From assembly GCF_030764225.1 (NCBI RefSeq), contig NZ_JASAXH010000008.1: a DNA stretch of 64,000 nt; one strand, given 5' to 3'. Under the pieces are notes generated by a model. The model had not been told where the DNA came from, ran no database searches, and saw only the letters and a program-made list of their open reading frames with translations. Below, piece by piece: positions 1-9,283 of this stretch; positions within the stretch are counted from its first letter, which is position 1, and each line of letters opens with the position of its first letter. A program made the position numbers and the translations under genes. The DNA is from Phocoenobacter atlanticus (lineage in GTDB: Bacteria > Pseudomonadota > Gammaproteobacteria > Enterobacterales > Pasteurellaceae).

Positions 1-337
1 GTGGCTGGTTTGGATTTAATCCTGTTGCAATCGCATAAAAAAGCTGTTGAGCTTGGCTATTTGGCATAATAAAACCATCATTTTGCCAACCTTGTTTAGA
101 CAACAGCACACGAGCAATAGGCGAACCAAGTGGATCAACCTGAACCCATCGCCATTGCTCGTTTTCAAACTGAATGGAAAGTAAACTGCTTCGGATAATA
201 TTATTTTTATTGTCTTGTTGTTCTATTTTAAATAAACGACTGTCTTGTGCTTGTTTGGGTAAATCAATAACTTTAAAAGAGCTAGAACACGCCGTAATAA
301 ATAATATAACGAAAATAAAGCAGTATTTTTTTAACAT
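1..337 (-). CDS. apeN: DUF3261-type lipoprotein of the aryl polyene cluster (partial, C-terminus outside window)
   Basis: Only the first 112 residues are in the window; the gene runs off the left edge. The start at 337 gives a short basic N-terminus, a hydrophobic stretch and a lipobox ending in ITAC with the lipidated Cys at residue 17, so the product should be an exported lipoprotein. Its place after the MMPL transporter and flavoprotein matches the small DUF3261 lipoprotein normally found in aryl polyene clusters, where it is thought to help move the polyene lipid to the outer membrane. The name rests on position and the lipoprotein signal, not on catalytic residues. Confidence 0.7.
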   Translation of the reverse strand, partial: MLKKYCFIFVILFITACSSSFKVIDLPKQAQDSRLFKIEQQDNKNNIIRSSLLSIQFENEQWRWVQVDPLGSPIARVLLSKQGWQNDGFIMPNSQAQQLFYAIATGLNPNQP

Positions 338-346
338 TGAGTATTC

Positions 347-1585
347 CTATTCATCTTGTGTTGCTGTGCCACATAATCCAGCTAAGGCAGCGAGCCTTTG
401 CGTTGATTTGTTTACTAATGGATTTTCAGTATCCCACGCATAGCCTGCCAAAATAGAAGAAATCATTTGACGAATTTCTGGCTGTGGATTTCTTGCATAG
501 ATCACATCTTGGAAACTGTAATCATACCAACCTAGCACATAAGTTCTAAACGCATTCACGCCAATCATCAACGGATCTGCAAATTCTTGTTGCCAATTAA
601 CCGCTTCGCCGTTTAGCTGACGAGTAACCAAATGGCAAGCTAAATGCGCAGAGTGTAATGCAATCGTTACCCCAGATGAAAATACAGGATCTAAAAATTC
701 AGCCGCATTGCCCAACAAGGCAAACTGTTTTCCATATAAAGCTTTGACGTTAGCAGAATAGCCACAAATTTCACGATAAGGTACGTCATTATCCCAATTT
801 GCATTATTTAAAATACGTTTTAACATCGGACATTCAAACACAAATTGTTTTAATACCGCTTCACTATCGCCCTCTAAAATCTCTGGCAATCCAACCACAC
901 CAATAGAACAACGATTATCCGCAAAAGGAATTAACCAAATCCACACATCTCGATGAATTGGGTGAGTGGTAATCAAAATTTTATTACGGTCAAATTGAGG
1001 ATCGATAATATTGTCATCAATATGGGTAAATTTAGCGATACGAGCAGGTAAATGAGAGGGCTGTTCTAAGTCTAATAAGCGAGGTAAAACACGTCCATAG
1101 CCACTTGCGTCTAACACAAATTTAGCTTGTAATTGATATTGTTCGCCACTTTCTTTTTTCACATCTAATAAGGCAAATTCGCCATCATTATTGAAATTGA
1201 TCAATTCATCGCCAAAGCGAACATCAACGCCTTTTTTGATGGTTTCATCAATTAAAATTTTATCAAATTTATCACGGCGAACTTGAAATGTTGTACCAGC
1301 ACCAGCGGTAAATTTATCCGTAAAATCAAAATGAGTATAACGGTTTCCCCAAGTAAAAGCCGCACCATTTTTAAATTGAAAACTAGGTTCTTTATTAACC
1401 GCCTCAACAAGCTCAGCTTCTTTTAAGATTTCCATACAATAAGGCAATAAACTTTCGCCAATCACAAAGCGAGGAAAATGTTGTTTTTCCAAAACACAAA
1501 CATTCAAGCCTTGTTTTTTCAATAATGATGCAGAAACCGAACCAGAAGGTCCAGCACCGATAATCACAACATCAAATTGTTCCAT
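347..1585 (-). CDS. FAD-dependent oxidoreductase, flavin-halogenase-like
   Basis: A 412-residue flavoprotein with an N-terminal Rossmann dinucleotide motif (IGAGPSGS, residues 9-16), a GES motif at 43-45, and a later GNAAEFLDPVFSSG segment typical of the second FAD-contact region of the tryptophan-halogenase/geranylgeranyl-reductase superfamily. It also has WIWLIP at 215-220, which fits the WxWxIP signature of flavin-dependent halogenases, and a Lys at 72 in the region where halogenases carry their active-site lysine. It lies between the MMPL transporter and the lipoprotein of the APE cluster and was probably recruited to tailor the polyene. Halogenation is only an inference; many WxWxIP homologues in polyene clusters have no proven substrate. 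Confidence 0.75.
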   Translation of the reverse strand: MEQFDVVIIGAGPSGSVSASLLKKQGLNVCVLEKQHFPRFVIGESLLPYCMEILKEAELVEAVNKEPSFQFKNGAAFTWGNRYTHFDFTDKFTAGAGTTFQVRRDKFDKILIDETIKKGVDVRFGDELINFNNDGEFALLDVKKESGEQYQLQAKFVLDASGYGRVLPRLLDLEQPSHLPARIAKFTHIDDNIIDPQFDRNKILITTHPIHRDVWIWLIPFADNRCSIGVVGLPEILEGDSEAVLKQFVFECPMLKRILNNANWDNDVPYREICGYSANVKALYGKQFALLGNAAEFLDPVFSSGVTIALHSAHLACHLVTRQLNGEAVNWQQEFADPLMIGVNAFRTYVLGWYDYSFQDVIYARNPQPEIRQMISSILAGYAWDTENPLVNKSTQRLAALAGLCGTATQDE

Positions 1586-1606
1586 TTTTATCTCCTAATA
1601 TAAAAT

Positions 1607-3883
1607 TTATTTTAAAATTCGTAACGTAATTAAAATACTCATCGCAATGCCAATGCTAACACTCATTCCAAAACTTGCCACGGCAGGTGTTGAGCTTAAT
1701 CCTAGTAAAATAAAAGAAATTAAGGTTGTTGTACCAGCCAGTGAAATCGCAAAGGCTTTCTGTTTAAAAGACTCTTTTACTGTGAGCATATAGGACGTGT
1801 AATCAATACCTATGGCGGACACTAACAACAAACCAAACATTGTAAACAAGCTTATAGGCATTGCTAACCAACCAAAAATACCTATAGTTATAATAATCGC
1901 AGATAAGGGAATAACTAATATTTTTGTGGTATTTTTAATGCCAAAAAATCGATAAAGTAATAAAAAAGCCAGTATGAATGAGCATAATTTTAACCAAGCT
2001 GCTTGATCACGAGTTTGCTCAAATGCCATATTTAATGAGGTTCTTTTATCCTGCCAAAAAATATCTTTGTCATTGGTAAGCGGTAATATTTTTTGTATAT
2101 TTTGCAAATTTGAGATTTTAATGATAGACGCGACTTTTTGTGTATCTAGTTTTCCTAAATATAAAGTTCTCCGAGCCTTGCCTAAATCGGTATTCAATGC
2201 TTGGTAAAGTGAAACCTCTGGTGTTTGTTTAAGGGTTGCGATTGCTTTTTGAATATTCTCTAATGGAATACCAATCTGTTCAAAAATCGCGTAATCCTGT
2301 GGCTTCATTTGAGTAAATAGTTCAACTATTTTTCGTTGTGTGTGAGCCGTTGTTACCCACTGCGTTAAAGATTGAAAATCGGTAATTGATTGTTCTTTTA
2401 CCAATTGATTGAGTTGTTCTGTGAGTTTTTGATCTTTTCGTAATAAATCATCATCGTTATCCGCAATAATTAACAGATATTGACTACCGAAATTAAAACC
2501 TGTGATTGTGGCAATCTGCTGGGCTTGTTGTAACATTGCTGGCGGTAAAGCAACCCATTGGCGAATATCATCTTGCCATTTACTTTTATAAATCCCTACT
2601 GCGACAAAAATAATAGCAAAAATTAGCCCCATTTTTTCTATTTTAGTTGGAATAGAAATAGGTAAATTTTGCAATAAAAATGTCCGCTTATGAGCTTGAT
2701 AATTTGTAAAAAATGTCGGTAAAAACAAAACTGTACTTAAAATTGCACTCACTAATGCCATTGCGGAAAAAAGTGCGGTTTGTTGTAACACTGGTAATGA
2801 AGTAAAAGCTAATAAGAGGTAGCCAATTAAGGTAATGATTAAACTGATGAAGAAAGGAAAACGCAGTTTATCCATTTCTTTTTGCGGATTCCAATCTTTA
2901 TGAAAGCGTGACGAAGCGAGCCAGTGCAATGGAAAATCAATCAATACGCCGATTAAACTTGTACCAATCACAATGGTTAAGATATGAATTTGTCCAAACC
3001 AGAGAACCGTTGTAGCAATACCTAATAGTAATCCTATTCCAATAGGTAAAAAAAGCCATAATGAACGAAATGATCTAAATACCACTAATAATAGTAACAA
3101 GGTTAAACTTATGCCTAAGCTACTCATTAAAGTCATTTCTGTTTCAGCTTGTTGCTTTGCATTTGCGGCAAAAAGTGCAGAGCCTGTGCTAATAAGTTGC
3201 GCTTTTTGAGTTTGGGCTAATTGTTCACTTTGTTTAATTAACCTTAATAAGGTTTTATTTGGATTGATAAAACTATGCTGTGTGAGCGTTGCGTGTAATA
3301 AGACCCACGTTTTATGGGACTGTTTGACATAAAGCATTCCATTTTCACTGTTATATTGTACCGCTGAACTTATTTGTGATTGCGGTAGAACAAAACGTCC
3401 TAAGCCTAGCCAGTCTTGTTCTAAACTTAAAATATTATTTTGTGAAAAAGGATCAACAATTTGTTGAGCATATTGATTGAAATACGCTTGTGGATTTTGT
3501 TGTAATTGTTGTTGAATATGTTTGGGTAAGGTTGCTAATTTGAGATAATTAACTTCTTTTCTAAGTTTTGCTAAATCAGGTGTTGTCTTTAAATTTACAT
3601 CGGAAAAGAGCTGGCTTTGTTGCCATAATTGAGCAATTTGTTCTGCTGTTTTAAAGACATTATGATCATCGCCTCCAACGAGTGCAACGATTTGTTGATT
3701 TAGCTGTTTTTCTTGTAAAGCATCCGCTTGTTTTTGTTCTGTTGTCCAACTTTGATTTGTAGGTAAAAGTGCTTTTAAATCCGTTTCTAACCAATGTCCA
3801 TTTTTGACGAAAAAAGCAAAAAAAATCAGCACCAAGATAATAAAAAGTGAGTATAGATAACGATAAGCGGTGTGATTTTTCAT
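1607..3883 (-). CDS. apeM: MMPL/RND-family exporter of the aryl polyene cluster
   Basis: A large inner-membrane protein with an N-terminal transmembrane anchor, a long periplasmic domain, a block of membrane helices, a second periplasmic domain and a second block: the two-fold RND/MMPL layout. In aryl polyene clusters this protein is thought to work with the LolA-like protein in carrying the lipid-linked polyene across the periplasm. The ATG at 3883 is preferred; a TTG at 3895, just after the stop of the LolA-like gene, would add four residues. It is tightly spaced within the cluster and certainly co-transcribed. Confidence 0.85.
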   Translation of the reverse strand: MKNHTAYRYLYSLFIILVLIFFAFFVKNGHWLETDLKALLPTNQSWTTEQKQADALQEKQLNQQIVALVGGDDHNVFKTAEQIAQLWQQSQLFSDVNLKTTPDLAKLRKEVNYLKLATLPKHIQQQLQQNPQAYFNQYAQQIVDPFSQNNILSLEQDWLGLGRFVLPQSQISSAVQYNSENGMLYVKQSHKTWVLLHATLTQHSFINPNKTLLRLIKQSEQLAQTQKAQLISTGSALFAANAKQQAETEMTLMSSLGISLTLLLLLVVFRSFRSLWLFLPIGIGLLLGIATTVLWFGQIHILTIVIGTSLIGVLIDFPLHWLASSRFHKDWNPQKEMDKLRFPFFISLIITLIGYLLLAFTSLPVLQQTALFSAMALVSAILSTVLFLPTFFTNYQAHKRTFLLQNLPISIPTKIEKMGLIFAIIFVAVGIYKSKWQDDIRQWVALPPAMLQQAQQIATITGFNFGSQYLLIIADNDDDLLRKDQKLTEQLNQLVKEQSITDFQSLTQWVTTAHTQRKIVELFTQMKPQDYAIFEQIGIPLENIQKAIATLKQTPEVSLYQALNTDLGKARRTLYLGKLDTQKVASIIKISNLQNIQKILPLTNDKDIFWQDKRTSLNMAFEQTRDQAAWLKLCSFILAFLLLYRFFGIKNTTKILVIPLSAIIITIGIFGWLAMPISLFTMFGLLLVSAIGIDYTSYMLTVKESFKQKAFAISLAGTTTLISFILLGLSSTPAVASFGMSVSIGIAMSILITLRILK

Positions 3884-3895
3884 TATTTTTACCAA

Positions 3896-4480
3896 TTAGT
3901 TTAAAGCCTGTTGAGTAAAAGAAGAAAGTGGCGTATTGATTTGAATATTTTCAAATTGAATGACAGTTTTATCACCTTGTTTTTCATCTAAAATAATTTG
4001 TGTAACAACATCATTACCTTGTAATTGAATCGTTTTAAAAATTTGTTTCATTAAAAAGGCATTAGGAATGAGATCAAGTTGCCACGCTGATTTTTTACCG
4101 GTTAATTTAAGATCAAATTGCTGTTTAAGCGTAGAAATATCCCCTGATAATAGTCCTAAAAAAAGCTGAATTTGTTGCTGTTGAGCAAGATTATTATTCC
4201 CTACCCACTCTGTGCCGTTATATTGCATTATCCCTTTTGAGGTTACTCGCAAATTATTTTCAAAAGGTTTTTTCATTTGCCACAATAAGCCCTTTTTTGC
4301 CACAAGGGTAAATTGTCCGCTAGTTTGAATGGGATTTTTTAATGCTTTTAAAAAGCGTTGCTGAACAAAGTTACCTTGTACATTTTGCGGTTTTTGTAGT
4401 TGTGAAATCAGTTCTTGCTGTGTAATAGCCAGTGTTAAAGGGCTAATAAATAGCAGAAAAAGGGTAAAATATTTTTTCAT
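3896..4480 (-). CDS. apeL: LolA-like outer-membrane lipoprotein carrier protein
   Basis: 194 residues with a clear signal peptide (basic MKK start, hydrophobic core, likely cleavage after residue 18) and a soluble domain rich in Gln and beta-type segments, including FTLVAKKGLLWQMKKPFE at about residues 57-74, which is typical of LolA-like proteins. It should act in the periplasm as a lipid/lipoprotein shuttle partnered with the MMPL exporter next to it. Its start overlaps the stop of the thioesterase gene by one base (TAATG), indicating translational coupling. Confidence 0.8.
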   Translation of the reverse strand: MKKYFTLFLLFISPLTLAITQQELISQLQKPQNVQGNFVQQRFLKALKNPIQTSGQFTLVAKKGLLWQMKKPFENNLRVTSKGIMQYNGTEWVGNNNLAQQQQIQLFLGLLSGDISTLKQQFDLKLTGKKSAWQLDLIPNAFLMKQIFKTIQLQGNDVVTQIILDEKQGDKTVIQFENIQINTPLSSFTQQALN

Positions 4481-4935
4481 TATTCATCTCTTAATTTAGT
4501 AAAATGTTTAAAATTTTCAACCGCTTGTTTAAATGAATCTGGCGTTTGAAATTGCATTTGTTCAGTTTGCATATCAACGGCAACTTGGGTGGTTGAGCCT
4601 TGTGTGAGTTTTTCGCCTGTTTCGTTATCGCAAATGATATAATCAATACGTAAACAACTTTCATATTCAACAACGCTCAAATCAACCCGTATTTTTTGGC
4701 GAAATTTTGCAGGTTTAACATATTTTAAGTTGAGTTGAACAATCGGCCAACCAAAACCATATTGTTGCATAATATCATAAGTATAATGAATTTCTTCTAA
4801 AAAGGCACAACGTGCCATTTCTAAATATTTGACATAATGTCCGTGCCACATAATATTCATTGAATCAACGTCAAAAAATGGAATTTCATATACACTTGAA
4901 TGTTGGCAATAGCGGTGTTTTTTAGCTCTCATCAT
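4480..4935 (-). CDS. apeK: 4-hydroxybenzoyl-CoA thioesterase-like hotdog protein
   Basis: A YbgC/FadM-type acyl-thioesterase. The diagnostic hotdog motif is DVDSMNIMWHGHYVKYLEMA, with the catalytic Asp near the N-terminus. An upstream start at 5010 is possible but would lie deep in the previous gene; ATG at 4935 (or 4932) overlaps that gene by only about 14 bases and begins just before the conserved domain. In aryl polyene synthesis the thioesterase is thought to release or edit ACP-bound chains. It sits between the acyltransferase and LolA-like genes. Confidence 0.8.
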   Translation of the reverse strand: MMRAKKHRYCQHSSVYEIPFFDVDSMNIMWHGHYVKYLEMARCAFLEEIHYTYDIMQQYGFGWPIVQLNLKYVKPAKFRQKIRVDLSVVEYESCLRIDYIICDNETGEKLTQGSTTQVAVDMQTEQMQFQTPDSFKQAVENFKHFTKLRDE

Positions 4936-5851
4936 TTTCGTCCCAAAAATCGTAAAAATTAAACCATAGTAATGGATTTTGCTTGCACTCTTGGGCAAGT
5001 AAATCGGCATATTGTTGCATTGCTATCGCAATATTTTGTTTACGTTGTTGTCCGCTTCCTTGTAAGGCTTCGGAAAAGCGACGTAATTTTAATATGTATT
5101 TTCCGTTTTCTTTAAGACAGAAAATGGTATTGATCGGTGCTTTGAGTAAACTAGACAGTAGCCACGCACCCTGTGGAAAATCTGCTTTTTTACCTAAAAA
5201 ATCAACCGCGAGTGATTTATCGCCTTTAAGTGGAATACGATCGACGGCAATCGCAATCCATTCGCCTTGTGCTAATTTATTGTGTAATTCAAGCATTTTT
5301 ACTGTATCCAATTCCGATACTTCAATTAACGAAAGTTCGCTTGCTCCCGCTTTCACTAAGGCTTTATTAAAAGCCACTGCATTTTTATGATGAACTAAAA
5401 TATTCAACTTAAAGTTAGCGTGGTGTCCGCTGTTCACTAAGGCTCGGCAGATTTCTATATTTCCAAAATGGCTACATACTAAAATTTGTCCACGCTGTGA
5501 TTGTTCCATTTGAGAGTATAAATTATCTTTGTCATCAACCAGAAGATCGTTATAACTCATTTTATTTTGCCATACCGCAAAGCGATCTGTTAATGCTTCG
5601 CCAAAACAGAGTAATTGACGAAATATCACAAATTTTGGTAATGAAATATCCGTGAATGTGGCGGTTAAATGATGATGATAGGCACGAATATTTTTTCTTA
5701 CTTTGGCGGAGGTAACAAAAAAGTAGCAAACCACAAGCATTGTCGTAATTTTAATCGCCCATAAAGGTAAATATTTGACAATTAAACGAGTAATATCTAA
5801 AAATAATACTGTTCCTCGTTCATTTTGTTTTGCCCAATGTTTGGTATTCAT
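4922..5851 (-). CDS. LpxL/HtrB-type acyltransferase of the aryl polyene cluster
   Basis: A 309-residue membrane-associated acyltransferase of the LpxL family. It has an N-terminal hydrophobic segment (about residues 30-50) and the catalytic HX4E-type motif in CSHFGNIEIC. In well-described enterobacterial APE clusters this domain is the C-terminal half of a fused glycosyltransferase-acyltransferase (ApeJ); here it is a separate gene whose ATG overlaps the glycosyltransferase stop (ATGA). It probably attaches an acyl chain to the glycolipid carrier, an inference from cluster context. Confidence 0.8.
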   Translation of the reverse strand: MNTKHWAKQNERGTVLFLDITRLIVKYLPLWAIKITTMLVVCYFFVTSAKVRKNIRAYHHHLTATFTDISLPKFVIFRQLLCFGEALTDRFAVWQNKMSYNDLLVDDKDNLYSQMEQSQRGQILVCSHFGNIEICRALVNSGHHANFKLNILVHHKNAVAFNKALVKAGASELSLIEVSELDTVKMLELHNKLAQGEWIAIAVDRIPLKGDKSLAVDFLGKKADFPQGAWLLSSLLKAPINTIFCLKENGKYILKLRRFSEALQGSGQQRKQNIAIAMQQYADLLAQECKQNPLLWFNFYDFWDENDES

Positions 5852-6576
5852 ACGGTTTTACCTGTAAATTTACGTTGCAACATTTTAAAAAATAATCGTG
5901 CGTGCATTTTACTGATTAACCAGTTATCTCTAAAACCTTGAAAATGCGAAATACCATCTTCGGCATATTTAACAGGCGTCTCCACCCAAAGCATAGGGAT
6001 TTGATACCAATGGGCTTTCACTAAAATTTCCGTATCAAAATCCATTCGGTTACCAATTTGTTCATTGGATAAAATTGGAATAATACTATTTAATGGATAA
6101 ATGCGAAAACCACACATTCCATCTTTTATATCCATTGAAAGGGTGTTGAGCATATTCCAAAAATCCGTGATTTTTCTACCATATAAACGTGCTTTCGGTG
6201 CATCTTCGCCATAAACAGGTTTTCCACAAATAATAGCGGTCGGATTTTGTGCGAGTTTTGCAAAAAATTGAGGAATATCGTCAAGATTATGTTGCCCATC
6301 AGCATCAACCTGCAATGCATACTGAAAGCCTTGTTCAAAGGCAATATTCAATGCGTCTTTAACTGCTGCACCTTTTCCACCATTTTCTGCACGATATATG
6401 ACTTGCACATTTTGTAATAATGCTAGTGAAGATAAATTTTCTTTTTCTTGTGGGGTTGAACCATCATCAACCACAATAACCGCTAATTTTAAGGCTGTTA
6501 ATTTATTTACCACATTACTAATCGTTTTTGAATGGTTGTAGTGGGGAATTATGGCGACAATTTTTTCAATGTTCAT
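5848..6576 (-). CDS. Family 2 glycosyltransferase of the aryl polyene cluster
   Basis: A 242-residue GT-A fold glycosyltransferase: AIIPHYNH at the N-terminus, VVDDGSTP near residue 35, ENGGKGAAV near residue 65 and the metal-binding DADGQH near residue 92. It corresponds to the N-terminal half of the fused ApeJ protein. It is likely cytoplasmic or at the inner face of the inner membrane, transferring sugar to a lipid or to the polyene. Both neighbouring genes overlap it by four bases, a translationally coupled arrangement. Confidence 0.8.
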   Translation of the reverse strand: MNIEKIVAIIPHYNHSKTISNVVNKLTALKLAVIVVDDGSTPQEKENLSSLALLQNVQVIYRAENGGKGAAVKDALNIAFEQGFQYALQVDADGQHNLDDIPQFFAKLAQNPTAIICGKPVYGEDAPKARLYGRKITDFWNMLNTLSMDIKDGMCGFRIYPLNSIIPILSNEQIGNRMDFDTEILVKAHWYQIPMLWVETPVKYAEDGISHFQGFRDNWLISKMHARLFFKMLQRKFTGKTV

Positions 6577-7886
6577 TCAAAGTGATCCTTCTGTTGTTTA
6601 AAGCAAATCGTTTCAAAATCAATACGGCTGATTTTAGATTGCGAATTACGAGGTAATTGAGAACAAAATCGCCAAAAACGAGGTAATGCAAGGGACTCTT
6701 GGGTTTGCATTAAAAATTGACGTAATTCATTGATAAATTGTTTACGATCTTGTAATTGAAATTGTGAAATTCCTAATGAATTTAATGCCACCCACGCCAC
6801 TGGACGTTGTTTTTCAGGGTGTTGAGCAATATAGCAATCACTAATCCATTGATGCTTTAATAAGTCTTGTTCAATTTTAGCCAGTGAAATGCGTTTATCG
6901 CCTAATTTTACAATGCGATCAATACGCCCTAATAACTGAAAACCATTATTTGAGAATTCGACGGCATCTGCAGTTTGCTCTCGCCCTGTAATCCAATTTC
7001 CTTCCACCCATAACGCGCCTTGAACATTTAAACCTAATCCAACGCTCGGCATTGCTGTCCAATTTCCTGTTTCACGAGATGCGATTGCCCCTGTTTCAGT
7101 GCTTCCATAAATCTCAATCACAGGCTGTTTTATTAACTCACGAATATCTTGGGCGACTTGTTCAGGCAATGGACCGCCTGATGAAATAATACCTTTAATT
7201 TCGCTGTTTTGTAGCTGTTTGTTTGCAAGGTTAAGACGACTTAATAATGCAGGGCTACTTACCCATAACGTAGGTTTAATTTGGCGACTTTCTTCCAATA
7301 AATATTCAGGATAATGCAACTGATGACGTCCAATCGTCCAGCCCATTGCTAAGGGTAAAAAAATCCTAAAACTTAGCCCATAACAATGTTGAACTGTTAC
7401 ACTGCTAATTAAATGTAGTTTGTCTTCAGGCTGAAAAGGAAGGGCTTGCATTAAAGCGGCTGCCTCTTGCCACATTTGTTGTGCTGTTTTTTTGATGATT
7501 TTTGCAGATCCACTACTTCCAGAAGTTTTCAACCAAATTTCAGTCTGATTTTGCTCATCAATAAGCGGTAACATTTTGTCCACTTTTTGCAAAATGCCAA
7601 AATCAGCAAAGATTTTATCATCAATGAGTAAGTCACTATTTTGTTCAACCCATTGCTTATTTTCATCTAATAAATTTGGCGGAATAAGTACATTCACATT
7701 GGCATTAAAACAAGCAAGTAGCGTACAGGCAAAGTTTACCGCATCGTCAAACCACAAACTGACTTGTTTAATCTGTTGCTGTTTTAGTTGTGAAGTAATT
7801 TGCAATGAACGATAATTAAATTCGTTATAGCTAAGCTGCGGATTAAATGCGATTGGCATTTGTGAATTAAAATCAGTGGTTATCAT
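6573..7886 (-). CDS. apeH: AMP-dependent aryl-CoA/ACP ligase
   Basis: A 437-residue member of the ANL adenylating superfamily with the P-loop-like A3 motif (TSGSSGSAKIIKK, about residue 126), the A5 motif (IYGSTETGA) and the A7/A8 hinge region (GRIDRIVKLGDKRIS). The family member in characterised aryl polyene pathways activates the 4-hydroxybenzoate-type starter and loads it on an ACP. The protein is shorter than typical acyl-CoA synthetases, as usual for this subgroup. It overlaps the COG4648 gene by 14 bases. Confidence 0.85.
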   Translation of the reverse strand: MITTDFNSQMPIAFNPQLSYNEFNYRSLQITSQLKQQQIKQVSLWFDDAVNFACTLLACFNANVNVLIPPNLLDENKQWVEQNSDLLIDDKIFADFGILQKVDKMLPLIDEQNQTEIWLKTSGSSGSAKIIKKTAQQMWQEAAALMQALPFQPEDKLHLISSVTVQHCYGLSFRIFLPLAMGWTIGRHQLHYPEYLLEESRQIKPTLWVSSPALLSRLNLANKQLQNSEIKGIISSGGPLPEQVAQDIRELIKQPVIEIYGSTETGAIASRETGNWTAMPSVGLGLNVQGALWVEGNWITGREQTADAVEFSNNGFQLLGRIDRIVKLGDKRISLAKIEQDLLKHQWISDCYIAQHPEKQRPVAWVALNSLGISQFQLQDRKQFINELRQFLMQTQESLALPRFWRFCSQLPRNSQSKISRIDFETICFKQQKDHFE

Positions 7887-8430
7887 TGTGCTTTCTCATT
7901 ACTTTTTGACGAATTAACCATTCGCCAATCATCAATATTCCCATTAAAAGATAAGAAATAACGCCCGTATAAATTGCCCAAAGCGTTTCATTTTTTTGCC
8001 AAATAAAAAAAAGTGTAATTGCAATATTGATAATAAAAAATCCGCACCAAACTTGAGTGACTTTTCTGGTATATAAAATCGCAACTTGGGGTAAATCAGG
8101 GGTTTTTAAACGTGCAAAGCGTTCAATAATGGATTGTTTGCTAAATAAACTGCCACCAAAAATGACCAACATTAAACCGCTAATTAAAATAGGATAAAAA
8201 TACATTGTTTCTATGGAACGCGTTAATCCTACAATGATCAATAATATTGCCATAAAAAATGCAAAAAAACGTTGAAATCCAACCGCTTGGGTTACACCTT
8301 TAAACAACCATAAAATGCCCATTATATAAGGAAACACAAATAACAAATCAGTATTGCCTTTAAATAACCAAATAATTGGATAGGCAATACTGGTTAGGGT
8401 TAGCAGAGTATTGATGATCAATTTCAGCAT
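7873..8430 (-). CDS. apeG: COG4648-type inner-membrane protein of the aryl polyene cluster
   Basis: 185 residues with at least five hydrophobic membrane-spanning stretches separated by short loops and one longer polar loop containing FARLKTPDLP. No catalytic motif is recognised. A multi-spanning protein of this size placed next to the adenylating ligase is a constant member of aryl polyene clusters and is the basis of the call. It may anchor the cytoplasmic biosynthetic enzymes at the membrane, but this is an inference. Confidence 0.75.
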   Translation of the reverse strand: MLKLIINTLLTLTSIAYPIIWLFKGNTDLLFVFPYIMGILWLFKGVTQAVGFQRFFAFFMAILLIIVGLTRSIETMYFYPILISGLMLVIFGGSLFSKQSIIERFARLKTPDLPQVAILYTRKVTQVWCGFFIINIAITLFFIWQKNETLWAIYTGVISYLLMGILMIGEWLIRQKVMRKHNDNH

Positions 8431-8432
8431 AA

Positions 8433-8777
8433 TTAAATTAGCATAATGCCACTACTACACATTTCATTGTCTGTTTTAAAGGTAAAAATAATGCGATTTT
8501 TATCTTCTTCCCATTTAAGGGTTAATTCAAATACATCATTTGGGCGAAGAAATTTTTGGAATTTTAATTTATTGATCGCTTTTATTTCTATTTTACGATC
8601 AAAAAATTGCGTCACTTTATCCATTACCCATTGCAGTTCAATCACACCTGGAACAAGTGGAAAATCAGCAAAATGATCTTTTAAATAAACAAGATCAAGC
8701 GGTACTTTTCCAATAGAAATTTGCTTATTTTCCAGTTGTTGTTCTTCAAGCCAAATCGGATCTTTTTTACTGTGCAT
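8433..8777 (-). CDS. apeI: 3-hydroxyacyl-ACP dehydratase-like hotdog protein
   Basis: A 114-residue hotdog protein with the FabZ/FabA-like active-site segment KDHFADFPLVPGVIEL (His near residue 35). In the aryl polyene pathway two small dehydratases cooperate to create the conjugated double bonds; this is the one normally encoded near the ligase. Its position is unusual: it lies between the second ACP and the COG4648 gene rather than after the ligase. The start overlaps the ACP gene by 11 bases. Confidence 0.8.
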   Translation of the reverse strand: MHSKKDPIWLEEQQLENKQISIGKVPLDLVYLKDHFADFPLVPGVIELQWVMDKVTQFFDRKIEIKAINKLKFQKFLRPNDVFELTLKWEEDKNRIIFTFKTDNEMCSSGIMLI

Positions 8778-9015
8778 TTTGAATTTTAAGGATTGCTTGA
8801 ATAACGTCAGATACGGTTCTTACACTACGAAAATCATCAGCTTGTAATTTGTGTCCTGTTTTTCTTTTGATGTAGTCAATTAAATCAATCGCATCAATGC
8901 TGTCAATTTCAAGATCTTCATACAGATTGGTTTCAAGCGTGATATCTGCTGGATCAATTTCAAAAAGTTCTTCTAATGCTTCGCTTAATAGGGTTTGGAT
9001 TTGTTGTTCTGTCAT
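8767..9015 (-). CDS. apeF: Acyl carrier protein (second of pair)
   Basis: An 82-residue acidic acyl carrier protein. The 4'-phosphopantetheine attachment site is the Ser in LEIDSIDAIDLI (about residue 38). The preceding acidic stretch and following helix match type II PKS/FAS carrier proteins. It follows the other ACP with a one-base gap and would carry the growing polyene or its aryl starter in the cytoplasm. Which ACP carries which intermediate cannot be decided from sequence. Confidence 0.88.
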   Translation of the reverse strand: MTEQQIQTLLSEALEELFEIDPADITLETNLYEDLEIDSIDAIDLIDYIKRKTGHKLQADDFRSVRTVSDVIQAILKIQNAQ

Positions 9016-9016
9016 T

Positions 9017-9283
9017 TTATTGCCCTTGTTTTGTACGGATAAAATTAGCTAAGGTTGCCACACTCTCAAAATGGTTGCGTAAATCTTGTTGATCGCTTTC
9101 TAATTGTAAATTAAAGGTTTTTTGAATTGCTAAACCTAATTCTAACGCATCAACAGAATCTAATCCTAAACCGTCATCGCCAAAAAGGGGAATATCAGTT
9201 TCAATATCAGAAATATCCATATCTTCAAGTGCTAAACTATCAATAATTAACTGTTTAAGTTGCTGTTCTAGTTCCATTTTCAT
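9017..9283 (-). CDS. apeE: Acyl carrier protein (first of pair)
   Basis: An 88-residue acyl carrier protein with the phosphopantetheine Ser in GLGLDSVDALEL (about residue 43), preceded by a Gly-Asp-Asp-Gly loop typical of COG0236 carrier proteins in aryl polyene clusters. Its start overlaps the upstream acyltransferase stop by four bases. Two tandem ACPs are a hallmark of these clusters. Confidence 0.88.
   Translation of the reverse strand: MKMELEQQLKQLIIDSLALEDMDISDIETDIPLFGDDGLGLDSVDALELGLAIQKTFNLQLESDQQDLRNHFESVATLANFIRTKQGQ

Noticed and set aside
2771..2779. AAGTGCGGT, the H. influenzae-type uptake core
   Set aside because: A lone copy among many AAGCGGT-type sequences; most likely chance.
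4983..5390. A 135-residue Cys/Ser-rich plus-strand frame
   Set aside because: Antisense to the acyltransferase gene of the APE cluster; no independent support.
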